64,000 nt of DNA from a virus. This document shows positions 32,629 through 40,179 of the stretch, piece after piece. The notes beneath the pieces were generated by a model that was not told where the DNA came from, ran no database searches, and worked only from the letters and a program-made list of their open reading frames with translations. The stretch spans positions 1-64,000 of IMG/VR virus record IMGVR_UViG_3300037189_020049; one strand, 5' to 3'. Positions within the stretch are counted from its first letter, which is position 1; every line of letters begins with the position of its first letter. A program made the position numbers and the translations under genes.

Positions 32629-33518
32629 ATAAAGTATTAGTTACTAAAAGCAATGGCAGTTTTTACGAAACTGATTATGATTTACCCGACTGCGATGAAG
32701 ATGGTATACAAGTCCGTGCTATCATGACTGGCATTTGTCGCAGTGATATAGATATGATGCAAGGTAATTTTGGCCCATTGCCGTTAAACATGCAAGGCCA
32801 TGAAGGATTGGCTCAAGTAGAAAAAATAGGAAAATATGTCGAAGATGTCAAAATCGGAGATTTTGTCGCTACTAGGGGTGAACCAGCATATGCCGACAGA
32901 TATACTGTAAGAGCTAAGGAATATGTTAAAGTACCGGAAGCACATCCTAGATATATTCTAGAACCTGTGGCTTGTGGCATTAATGTTATACAACAACCTA
33001 TTAGAGAAATAGCCGAACGTTCAGGACCTGGACGTAGATTATTAATAATGGGTAGTGGCTTTTTAGCTTGGGTTGCTTACAACACTAGTTTAATCAATCA
33101 TTTAGATTTTGAATATACTGTGATTGGTTCAAGTAATCAAGAACTATGGGGTCCACGATTAAGTACTGATTATAGCGGCAAATTTGACGTTGTTATTGAT
33201 CTAAGCAGTAGAACTGATGTTTTTACTAAAGACATTATGAACAACGAGGGGTTGGTTGTGTTCGGCAGTCAGAAAATGATTACTACAGATTTTAGTCAAT
33301 TACTTTGGAAAGCATGCACTATGGTATTTCCAAGTCCTAGAACTGATAAATTTTATCAATGTATGAAAGATGCCGAATCATGGATCACCCACGGAGATTT
33401 GCAAGTTGACAATTTTTGGACTAGAGGGTATAATAGAACCATGGAATGGGAACAAGCGTTCTCGGATGGCAATAATCGATTAGCAAATTACAGCAGAGGA
33501 TATCTCAAATGGGATTGA
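32625..33518 (+). CDS. Alcohol-dehydrogenase-like MDR oxidoreductase
   Basis: The protein has 297 residues. The N-terminal GroES-like domain has GICRSDIDMMQG (the Cys fits the catalytic zinc ligand), GHEGLAQVEKIG and VKIGDFVATRGEPAYADRYTV; EPVACGIN follows in the place of the family's EPLA/VAxxxN. The structural-zinc lobe of classical alcohol dehydrogenases is missing, and the cofactor motif (LLIMGSGFLAWVA) is close to GxGxxG but altered. It starts in an ATGA overlap. Substrate unknown. Confidence 0.75.
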   Translation: MNKVLVTKSNGSFYETDYDLPDCDEDGIQVRAIMTGICRSDIDMMQGNFGPLPLNMQGHEGLAQVEKIGKYVEDVKIGDFVATRGEPAYADRYTVRAKEYVKVPEAHPRYILEPVACGINVIQQPIREIAERSGPGRRLLIMGSGFLAWVAYNTSLINHLDFEYTVIGSSNQELWGPRLSTDYSGKFDVVIDLSSRTDVFTKDIMNNEGLVVFGSQKMITTDFSQLLWKACTMVFPSPRTDKFYQCMKDAESWITHGDLQVDNFWTRGYNRTMEWEQAFSDGNNRLANYSRGYLKWD

Positions 33519-34036
33519 ATACACAAGAGCGAAAAAACGTGGTTTACTTTACTGGATACGAAGTAGAACATACTGTCTGTCACGGGATGCGAACACTTTT
33601 TGTAGCAGGAACTCCACCGTTCGAAGAGATTCTGAACCAACTAAAAAAACCCGGACACGAAGATATTCAACATGTTTACTTTGGAACTAGTCAAAGTTTC
33701 AACCCTAAAAATATATCTCAAGAAGAATATAAATCTTGGGATGAAGTAATTTTCGGTTGTTTGAAGGAAAATTATTGGGTAACTTTAGATTTTGATGTAC
33801 ATCACGTTGAAGGTGTATTGGAATCTGGATATTGCGAACATAACAGATTTGTGCCTATGATCAGTGTCAAGTTGCCTTATATTAATCAACTAAATTATAA
33901 TGCTACACTTAAATTGGATGATTTGACTTGGGGTAAAACCAATCCTGGAGTATGGACGCATCATTTGCAATCGTTGATGTCAACTAAAAACTATACTCAT
34001 TGGGATCAATATACCCAAGATGCCGAAATTAATTAA
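33509..34036 (+). CDS. Conserved hypothetical protein, last gene of DpdA operon
   Basis: This 175-residue protein overlaps the dehydrogenase gene by 10 bases. It has KNVVYFTGYEVEHT, MRTLFVAGTPPFEEIL, HVYFGTSQSFNP, and a His/Cys-rich piece DFDVHHVEGVLESGYCEHNRFVP, then ISVKLPYI. I have an impression of similar proteins in marine T4-like phages but know no function. The His/Cys cluster could bind a metal. No QueD, QueF or QueC signature is visible. Confidence 0.6.
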   Translation: MGLNTQERKNVVYFTGYEVEHTVCHGMRTLFVAGTPPFEEILNQLKKPGHEDIQHVYFGTSQSFNPKNISQEEYKSWDEVIFGCLKENYWVTLDFDVHHVEGVLESGYCEHNRFVPMISVKLPYINQLNYNATLKLDDLTWGKTNPGVWTHHLQSLMSTKNYTHWDQYTQDAEIN

Positions 34037-34290
34037 GATCTGCTGCCCGGATAGTATTTGTTCGGGCCTCCAAATTTTTCGCTTTTAATGAGACGACCTC
34101 TTTGGCTCTTACCGCTACCTTTGACACCTTGTTTACCAGTACCATCGGTATGATCACTATCATGTCTGAGCCAACCGCGAGCAACACATTGAGAATAACG
34201 GACATTACTCAATTTAGCACGACCCGGAGAGCATTGACTCTTTTTGGGTGCTGATAACTTCTTTTCGGAAATTAATTCGGATATTTTCAT
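34033..34290 (-). CDS. Small basic protein, possible internal head protein
   Basis: This 85-residue protein starts at ATG 34290; 15 more codons are open upstream but overlap the promoter. It begins MKISELISEKKLSAPKKSQC, with an ISE tripeptide like the T4 prohead protease site, then a basic Cys-containing region (KKSQCSPGRAKLSNVRYSQC) and a Gly/Lys/Ser-rich tail. The stop converges on the previous gene, overlapping by 4 bases. The late-type element is only 5 bases upstream. Possibly packaged with DNA; inference. Confidence 0.6.
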   Translation of the reverse strand: MKISELISEKKLSAPKKSQCSPGRAKLSNVRYSQCVARGWLRHDSDHTDGTGKQGVKGSGKSQRGRLIKSEKFGGPNKYYPGSRS

Positions 34291-34295
34291 AAAAT

Positions 34296-34303
34296 TATTT
34301 ATC
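34296..34303 (-). promoter_or_regulatory. T4-late-like promoter element (GATAAATA on - strand)
   Basis: GATAAATA on the complement ends 5 bases before the ATG at 34290. No ribosome site fits between, so the message may be leaderless. Confidence 0.55.
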
Positions 34304-34328
34304 ATTTTGAGAAGATAAATTAAAGACA

Positions 34329-34357
34329 TTGACATAAAATCATAAATTATGTATCAT
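34329..34357 (+). promoter_or_regulatory. Sigma70-type promoter, TTGACA-17-TATCAT
   Basis: -35 TTGACA at 34329-34334, 17 bases, -10 TATCAT at 34352-34357. It drives the + operon beginning at 34365. Confidence 0.75.
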
Positions 34358-34364
34358 AGTATGA

Positions 34365-34748
34365 ATGAAAGAAGCAAATATGACCACAAAAACATATATT
34401 AAAATACGTACAGATTTCGAAGGATATCATTATTATCCTAACGCTGGATCCATTGATCCGCGTATCAGTTTCCTCGAAAATGAACATCGTCATATGTTCA
34501 AGGTCGAAGTGAAAATCTCTGTCTCCCATCTTGACAGAGAGTTAGAATTCTTCTTAGTCAAATGGGCTTTGAATGAATTCATCCAGGACGGTAACATGAA
34601 TCACAAAAGTTGTGAAATGATATGTACCGATATTCTTAACCTTCACTTGATTCCTCGTTATGGGGCTAATCGTTATTACGAAATCGTCGTTTCGGAAGAT
34701 GGCGAATCTGATGGTATCGTAGAACACTCACCAACTTTAACAGTTTAA
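34365..34748 (+). CDS. Possible QueD/PTPS-like (T-fold) protein
   Basis: The 127 residues start from ATG 34365; ATG 34380 is also possible and has a weak AGAAG before it. The layout recalls 6-carboxytetrahydropterin synthase: FEGYHYYPNA, then FLENEHRHMFKVEVKI (QueD: LHGHNYRVEV, metal His), HLDRELEFFLVKWAL (QueD: GMVxDFxxLK), SCEMICTDIL (QueD: PTxENxAxxI) and YEIVVSEDGESDG (QueD: VxVxET). The catalytic Cys and LDHxxLN are not evident. It may make a pterin for the 7-deazaguanine route or be a non-enzymatic relative. Tentative. Confidence 0.5.
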   Translation: MKEANMTTKTYIKIRTDFEGYHYYPNAGSIDPRISFLENEHRHMFKVEVKISVSHLDRELEFFLVKWALNEFIQDGNMNHKSCEMICTDILNLHLIPRYGANRYYEIVVSEDGESDGIVEHSPTLTV

Positions 34749-34765
34749 CTCATAGGAAATTTATC

Positions 34766-34981
34766 ATGGCTAATCATCCTAACTATATTCAAAAAACCCT
34801 TGTTATGAAACCCGAAGTTACTAAAATCTTCGATGACTTGGAAGCATGGTTAGATTATTGTAGATTTAATCTAATCGAATATAATCCCAAGCATCTTTAC
34901 AAGAGTAAAGAATATAAAGAATGGCAACGAGAAAAAGCCAAGGCTGCTAGACACAGCAGAAACGATCAACCAATTCACTAA
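34766..34981 (+). CDS. Small conserved hypothetical protein
   Basis: This 71-residue protein has TAGGAA before ATG 34766. It has FDDLEAWLDYCRFNLIEYNPKHLYKSKEYKEW, a pattern of aromatic and acidic residues I associate with small proteins of many large phages. Its tail is basic. Function unknown. It lies between the QueD-like gene and a glycosyltransferase. Confidence 0.6.
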   Translation: MANHPNYIQKTLVMKPEVTKIFDDLEAWLDYCRFNLIEYNPKHLYKSKEYKEWQREKAKAARHSRNDQPIH

Positions 34982-34983
34982 AC

Positions 34984-36057
34984 ATGAGTAATGTATTTGT
35001 TGTAGATCTCGAAAGCGTGGAAACACGCTATACGAAACAATGGAAAACTCATGTTCCTGAACTTCTTAAAAAGGTTGGACACAATGTTCAAGTTATTGAC
35101 GGCCCTACGGATATCCCAGCTGCTACTACCCCAGGGGCCTTTCTTAATTTTGGCGGGACTAATATTTACAAGTCTGCTCAAGTTGAAAAGATTGGCAGAA
35201 TGTTTTGCGATGGACGCATTTCTAATGGCGACCACTTTCTTTTTACTGATGCTTGGCATCCGGGGATTATCAACTTAAAGTACATGAGCGAGCTTCTTGG
35301 CATGCCTGTTAAGATCCACGCTCTTTTTCACAGTGGCAGCTATGATCCTGCCGATTTCCTTGGTAGGTTGATTGGACCTGCACCATGGGTTAGACATGCG
35401 GAAAAAAGTTTTTACCACGCCATTGATCATAACTATTTTGCTACGGACTTTCATATTCAAATGTTTGGTAAAAACTTGTTAGGTTGGCCGCAAGAAATGC
35501 GATCTGCCAATTATCGAGCGCATAACATTATTCGAACAGGTTGGCCTATGGAATATATGGAGCAAACACTGACTCCGTATAAAAATACCGCCAAAAGAGA
35601 TTTGATCCTGTTCCCTCATCGTATTGCTCCAGAAAAACAAGTTGAGATCTTTAGAGATATTGCTACGCATTTGCCTCAATATGAATTTGTTGTTTGTCAG
35701 GATCAACAGTTGACCAAACACGAATATCATACCTTACTAGGACAATCGAAGATTGTGTTTAGCTGTAGTCTACAAGAAACACTAGGAATTGGCTGCTACG
35801 AAGGTGCGTTAGTAGATGCTATCCCAATGGTTCCTGACCGACTATCATACAAAGAGATGTATTACGAAGGATTCAAATATCCTAGCGAATGGACTGAATC
35901 TTGGGAAAAGTATGAAACATACCGGCAGCATGTTTGTCATAACATCATTACTACAATGGAACATTATGACAAACGAGTATCATATGTACGTAAACAGGCT
36001 CAGGATTTGACTAATCGATTCTTTAGCTGCGATAAACTTTTAGAAAATTTAGTGTAA
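34984..36057 (+). CDS. GT-B glycosyltransferase (GT4-like)
   Basis: This 357-residue protein has the C-terminal nucleotide-sugar domain of GT-B enzymes: LILFPHRIAPEKQVEIFRDI, YEFVVCQDQ, SKIVFSCSLQETLGIGCYEGAL (an E-x7-E type site), then PMVPDRLSYKEMY. The N-terminal domain (FVVDLESVETRYTKQWKTH, GTNIYKSAQVEKIGRMF) would bind the acceptor. T4-like phages use glycosyltransferases to decorate modified DNA bases, so DNA as acceptor is possible given the neighbours; lipid or protein acceptors cannot be excluded. Confidence 0.75.
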   Translation: MSNVFVVDLESVETRYTKQWKTHVPELLKKVGHNVQVIDGPTDIPAATTPGAFLNFGGTNIYKSAQVEKIGRMFCDGRISNGDHFLFTDAWHPGIINLKYMSELLGMPVKIHALFHSGSYDPADFLGRLIGPAPWVRHAEKSFYHAIDHNYFATDFHIQMFGKNLLGWPQEMRSANYRAHNIIRTGWPMEYMEQTLTPYKNTAKRDLILFPHRIAPEKQVEIFRDIATHLPQYEFVVCQDQQLTKHEYHTLLGQSKIVFSCSLQETLGIGCYEGALVDAIPMVPDRLSYKEMYYEGFKYPSEWTESWEKYETYRQHVCHNIITTMEHYDKRVSYVRKQAQDLTNRFFSCDKLLENLV

Positions 36058-36066
36058 AATAGAAGT

Positions 36067-36537
36067 ATGTTTTTACTAACCTTACTTAAGAAATTAGGTC
36101 GCCATAGAATTATTATGGATAGACAGAATAATGAACCTTATTTAGAAAGATATTACGTTTTTCTAAAAGATCGAAAACATTTTCCATTCAATATTTTCAT
36201 CCATAAATTTTTAAAGTCCGATCCGGACGATGTGCATGATCATCCTTGGCCTTATGCCACTCTAATACTCAAAGGCGGGTATTACGAATGGGTTCCAAAT
36301 TTCAATAGCAACGGTATCAAAATCGGTGAGACATGTCATTGGCGTGGTCCTGGTCATTTTAGGTTCTGTAGTGCTACTAGTTATCACCGAATTGAACTTA
36401 AACCTGGCGTAGATTGTTGGACAATGTTTATGCCCGGCCCTCAAAAAAGAGAATGGGGCTTTTTGGTTTCAAACAATGGAAAAGACAACTGGATTCATAA
36501 TGACATGTATCTAGAAAATAAAGCAAAGAATAATTAA
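36067..36537 (+). CDS. Cupin-fold protein
   Basis: This 156-residue protein has a cupin core: DDVHDHPWPYATLILKGGYYEW (motif 1, with the H-x-H metal ligands and a later Glu) and FRFCSATSYHRIEL (motif 2, with a His). Cupins are isomerases, dioxygenases or sugar epimerases. The tail GPQKREWGFLVSNNGKDNWIHND is also patterned. It lies between a glycosyltransferase and a HIT-family gene, so a role in sugar or nucleotide handling is plausible. Substrate unknown. Confidence 0.7.
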   Translation: MFLLTLLKKLGRHRIIMDRQNNEPYLERYYVFLKDRKHFPFNIFIHKFLKSDPDDVHDHPWPYATLILKGGYYEWVPNFNSNGIKIGETCHWRGPGHFRFCSATSYHRIELKPGVDCWTMFMPGPQKREWGFLVSNNGKDNWIHNDMYLENKAKNN

Positions 36538-36542
36538 GAATT

Positions 36543-36935
36543 ATGAATTTACACAACCAACTACCTCAGTTAGATGAACTAGAAGAACTAGATACTATAA
36601 ATGTTCCATGGACTAATCCGGTTAGCCAAGATATACATGTTGTTGTTTATAGAGACGGATTTCCTGTAACACCAGGGCATTTGTTATTTGTACCTAGATA
36701 TAATACACCCGAGGTATTGCAAGATGCCTTCTATGATGCGTATAATAAAGGTATGGCAATGATGGCTAACGGCGAATGCGACGGCTTTAACATCGGGCTG
36801 AATATCGGAACAGCAGCAGGTCAAACTGTTATGTATCCTCATATTCACCTCATACCGAGATATAAAGGTGATGTTGAGGATCCAACTGGCGGCATTCGAA
36901 ATGTTATACCCGGAAAAGGAAATTATAGGAAATAA
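36543..36935 (+). CDS. HIT-family hydrolase/transferase
   Basis: This 130-residue protein shows the histidine-triad fold: VVVYRDGFPVTPGHLLFVPRYNTP, NIGLNIGTAAGQTVMYPHIHLIPRYKGD and the tail PTGGIRNVIPGKGNY that is typical of HIT proteins. In the triad segment the first His is replaced by Tyr (MYPHIH), while the second (active-site) and third are kept. HIT enzymes cleave dinucleoside polyphosphates or AMP-amides. Confidence 0.83.
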   Translation: MNLHNQLPQLDELEELDTINVPWTNPVSQDIHVVVYRDGFPVTPGHLLFVPRYNTPEVLQDAFYDAYNKGMAMMANGECDGFNIGLNIGTAAGQTVMYPHIHLIPRYKGDVEDPTGGIRNVIPGKGNYRK

Positions 36936-36984
36936 TTGTTTCCTTCGCCTTGAACTAAATATAGTGTACAAGGTGAGGGTCAAA

Positions 36985-38310
36985 ATGAATAAGCACTACA
37001 AAAATCGATACGATAAATTTATTCACTATTTAAAAAATAACACAAATAGAACTATTCAAGGTTATACCGAAATACATCATATTCAGCCTAGATGTCTCAA
37101 AGGATCAAATTTACCTAGCAATTTAATTGAATTATCATTAAGAGAACACTTTTTAGCACATTGGTTATTATGGAAAGCATATCCAAACTATTTGCCTTTG
37201 GCTAGTGCGTTCTTACAAATGAACCACAAAAATCCAAAACTAAAAGAATTTCAGGGAAGAATTTCAAGCCGTACATACGAAAAATTAAAAACTGAAACCT
37301 ATAAAATGATCGGTGAACTTAATACCGACAAGGTCAATGTTCGCGACGCCAATGGACAAAAATTAAGAATTTCTAAAGAAGATTATAAAAATAGCAATTA
37401 TAAATTTCATACAACAGGTAAAATTTATGTATTAGACACATTTAGTGATAAATGGGTATATATAGAATCAAAAGAATATCAAGAAAATAAAGATAGATAT
37501 AAGAGTAGAATGAGCCTAGAGGGATTTCCAAGACCAGGCAATCCGAGTCCTATAGGAAATAGTAATGCTGCTATAGACGTTAACTTTTGTAAATATCATT
37601 TTTTAGACCAAGAATCTCAAGAAATATTTAAAATTACTAAAACTCAAGCAAGAGAACGTAATAAAGAATATGGATATAAAAGACTAAAACAACTCCAAAA
37701 GAAAAAAGTTAAATGTATTGACGATCTAGGTAATATTGTTTATATATCTTTAAATGACTATGATCCAAATATTCACAACCATTACTCTAAAAATACCGTT
37801 AATGTTTTCGATCTAGAACACCAATGTCAAACAATTATTTCCTGTGAAGAATATTATCTAAATAAGAATAGGTATTTGACATCGACTAAAGGAAAGGTAT
37901 TGGCCAAGGACCTCTTAGGTAATCAATTTTTGATTAAACAAGATGAATTTAAATCCGGTGGATATGTGGGACAAACAAAAGGATTGAGAACCGTACTAAA
38001 CAAAGAAACCGGTATATATCAACAGATAGATCAAGACGAATATCAAAAAAATAAAGAAAAATATATCGGACCAAATCAAGGTAAAGTTAATGTCATAAAC
38101 AAATTTACAGGAGAAAGAAAACAAATACCTAAATCTGATTTTGATAAAGACATCTATTGTGGTTTGGGTAATAAAAAATATTTGTTCTTATGCAGAAATA
38201 AGTTGACATTAAAAGAAAAATATATTAATATATACGAATGGAATTTAGTCAAAGACCAATATGAAATCATAGATCAAAATAAATTCAAAACCATTTTAGA
38301 TTTTATCTAA
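36985..38310 (+). CDS. HNH endonuclease with repeated C-terminal modules
   Basis: From ATG 36985 (AAGGTGAGGG upstream) the protein has 441 residues; earlier codons overlap the HIT gene. The HNH domain is at about 25-70: YTEIHHIQPRCLKGSN, LIELSLREHFLAHWLL. After residue 110, about seven related units of some 35-45 residues follow, each like VNVRDANGQKLRISKEDY / VLDTFSDKWVYIESKEY / VNVINKFTGERKQIPKSDF, resembling the repeat modules that let homing nucleases bind long targets. It lies directly before queE in the modification cluster and is probably a mobile gene. Confidence 0.82.
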   Translation: MNKHYKNRYDKFIHYLKNNTNRTIQGYTEIHHIQPRCLKGSNLPSNLIELSLREHFLAHWLLWKAYPNYLPLASAFLQMNHKNPKLKEFQGRISSRTYEKLKTETYKMIGELNTDKVNVRDANGQKLRISKEDYKNSNYKFHTTGKIYVLDTFSDKWVYIESKEYQENKDRYKSRMSLEGFPRPGNPSPIGNSNAAIDVNFCKYHFLDQESQEIFKITKTQARERNKEYGYKRLKQLQKKKVKCIDDLGNIVYISLNDYDPNIHNHYSKNTVNVFDLEHQCQTIISCEEYYLNKNRYLTSTKGKVLAKDLLGNQFLIKQDEFKSGGYVGQTKGLRTVLNKETGIYQQIDQDEYQKNKEKYIGPNQGKVNVINKFTGERKQIPKSDFDKDIYCGLGNKKYLFLCRNKLTLKEKYINIYEWNLVKDQYEIIDQNKFKTILDFI

Positions 38311-38338
38311 AAACAAATTAACTTAAAAAGGAAAAATT

Positions 38339-39225
38339 ATGCTATCCAAGATCAAGATCTCGGAATTTTTTTTTTTTTTTTTTTTAGTATTCAAGGAGAA
38401 GGTAGATACATGGGGGTTCCAAGTATCTTTTTAAGAACCTTTGGTTGTAATTTTCGTTGTAAAAACTTCGGAAGATATGAAAAAGATATTCTAGGAATCG
38501 AACAAACATACAACCCAGAAGTTGTTCAAATTATTAATAATTTAGATCAATATAAGTCGTATAATGATTTACCACTAGTTAGTACCGGTTGTGACTCGTA
38601 CGCCGCGGTTTATTCAGAATTTAAAAATCTTTCTCCAATGTACGATAGTGACACATTAGCTAAATCAATCATCGAGCTCCTTCCACACAAAGAATGGAAA
38701 GAAGAACATCTTGTAATTACCGGAGGTGAACCATTGCTAGGTTGGCAACGTGCATATCCTGCATTGTTGGATCATCCTAAAATGATTTCTCTAAAAGAAC
38801 TAACGTTTGAAACAAATGGTACACAAAAAATAACTCCGGAATTTAGTGATTATTTGTATCACTGGGGTATTGAAACTCGCGGTTGGGGAGCATTAACATT
38901 CAGTGTTAGTGCCAAATTAAGTGTCAGCGGAGAAAAGAGAGAAGAAGCAATCCTTCCGGAAGTAATTTGCCAATATGAACAATTAGGATATACTTATTTA
39001 AAATTTGTTGTTGCAACAGACGAAGATGCTAACGAAGCATTGGAAGTTACTCAATTATATCGAAATGCCGGTTTTAAAGGTCCTGTATACCTAATGCCAG
39101 TAGGTGGTGTTGAAAATGTGTATAAGTTAAATAACCGTCGTGTCGCCGAACTTGCAATGAAACATGGTTTAAGATACAGCGATAGACTTCAAGTTCCGCT
39201 TTTCAAGAACGCTTGGGGAACATAA
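38339..39225 (+). CDS. queE: QueE-like radical SAM protein, disrupted by a poly-T tract
   Basis: The expected start is ATG 38339 with AAAAGGA before it (MLSKIKISE), then a run of 20 T (38366-38385), then SIQGEGRYMGVPSIFLRTFGCNFRC in another frame from 38386 to 39225. QueE proteins begin with xxSEIFYSIQGEG, so both halves are recognisable and the frame is broken by the tract length. QueE makes 7-carboxy-7-deazaguanine, the precursor of preQ0. Visible motifs: GCNFRCKNF (two cluster Cys; the third position is Phe), STGCDSYAAVY, LVITGGEPLLGWQ, TFETNGT, FSVSAKLS. A start at ATG 38410 would lose the N-terminus. Confidence 0.75.
38366..38385 (+). repeat. Homopolymer of 20 T inside queE
   Basis: The run follows a weak hairpin (arms 38349-38353 and 38356-38360, with two flanking C-G pairs). 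Its length is not a multiple of three and breaks the queE frame. Confidence 0.9.
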
Positions 39226-39226
39226 G

Positions 39227-40177
39227 TTGAGAATCGTTTTTAATTTAATGAATCATTTTAATCCCATGTCAGGGGGATTAAACGTTGTCATAAATGCTAT
39301 GCATCACTTGAAGGAAGAAAACTTCGAAGTATGCATATATTACTATGCATACGAACAACAAGAATCTATACACCTTGGACTCGAAAAAAATTTTAAGAGA
39401 TTAACATTAGATGAATTGAATCCGTTTACTGACATTGTAGTTGTTGCTGAAGAATTTATTTGGATAGCTCACGATTTCTTAAAACCAAGAGGAATCAAAT
39501 ATATAATCTTTAACCAAGGAATATCTGCTTGCCTATATTCCCATAATCCATACTCTGAACATAAAACAACCTATCATGAGGCAACTAGCATTCTTGTAAA
39601 TTCATTACATACTGCTCGTGGCGTGGAAAAGTTATTTGATGTTCCTGCTAACAAAATCTTTATGCATAGAATGGGCATCGATCCATCTATGTATTATCCA
39701 GAACCTAAAGAATATATTGCATCGTGTTTAGCATATAAAAACGGAAACTTTGTTAGGTTTATAGAACATTATTTCAAAGACAAGTATCCGGATTGGCGTT
39801 TTGAAGTCATTAATTTATTGCCTAGACACGAAACTGCTGCAATATTTAGAAAATCAAAATTATTCTTGGCATTTGGCGGGCCTGAAGGATTTGGCCTACC
39901 TCCACTAGAGGCAGCATTGTGTGGTTGTAAAGTAATAGGATTTACCGGAGGGGGTGGGGAAGAATATTTCAAATCTCCTATATTTACTGCTGTAAATTTC
40001 ATGGATCATATTGATTTTGTGGAGAAATTAGATACTGTTATAAAAACAATAAATGTATCTTATTTAGAAGATCAAGAATATATAACATATTTGCGAAATC
40101 ACTATAGTAAAGAACAATCAAAAGACAGTATTGTAAGATTTTTTTCGTACATAAAAGAAAACTTTTTTAATATATAA
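39227..40177 (+). CDS. Glycosyltransferase, GT4-like
   Basis: The 316 residues start from TTG 39227 (GGGGAA upstream); the next ATG would cut the first Rossmann strand RIVFNLMN. N-terminal GT-B domain: FNPMSGGLNVVINAMHHL, then ILVNSLHTARGVEKLF and MGIDPSMYYP. C-terminal: RKSKLFLAFGGPEGFGLPPLEAALCGCKVIGF, with the E-x7-E-type site of GT4 enzymes, and GGGEEYF. It is 1 base from queE, so it probably shares its transcript. The acceptor is unknown; modified DNA bases are one option. Confidence 0.8.
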   Translation: MRIVFNLMNHFNPMSGGLNVVINAMHHLKEENFEVCIYYYAYEQQESIHLGLEKNFKRLTLDELNPFTDIVVVAEEFIWIAHDFLKPRGIKYIIFNQGISACLYSHNPYSEHKTTYHEATSILVNSLHTARGVEKLFDVPANKIFMHRMGIDPSMYYPEPKEYIASCLAYKNGNFVRFIEHYFKDKYPDWRFEVINLLPRHETAAIFRKSKLFLAFGGPEGFGLPPLEAALCGCKVIGFTGGGGEEYFKSPIFTAVNFMDHIDFVEKLDTVIKTINVSYLEDQEYITYLRNHYSKEQSKDSIVRFFSYIKENFFNI

Positions 40178-40179
40178 TT

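Noticed and set aside
33509-34036. QueD, QueF or QueC for the 175-residue protein after the dehydrogenase
   Set aside because: No HGH/DH pair of QueD, no QueF Cys-Asp site and no PP-loop SGGxDS of QueC could be found.
36935-36985. Late promoter before the second HNH gene
   Set aside because: CTAAATATA near 36956 does not keep the ATAAATA core.
38346-38385. Simple intrinsic terminator after the HNH gene
   Set aside because: A weak hairpin plus T run could terminate, but it lies after the queE ribosome site and start codon, inside the coding region, so I treat it as part of the queE anomaly and not as a plain terminator.
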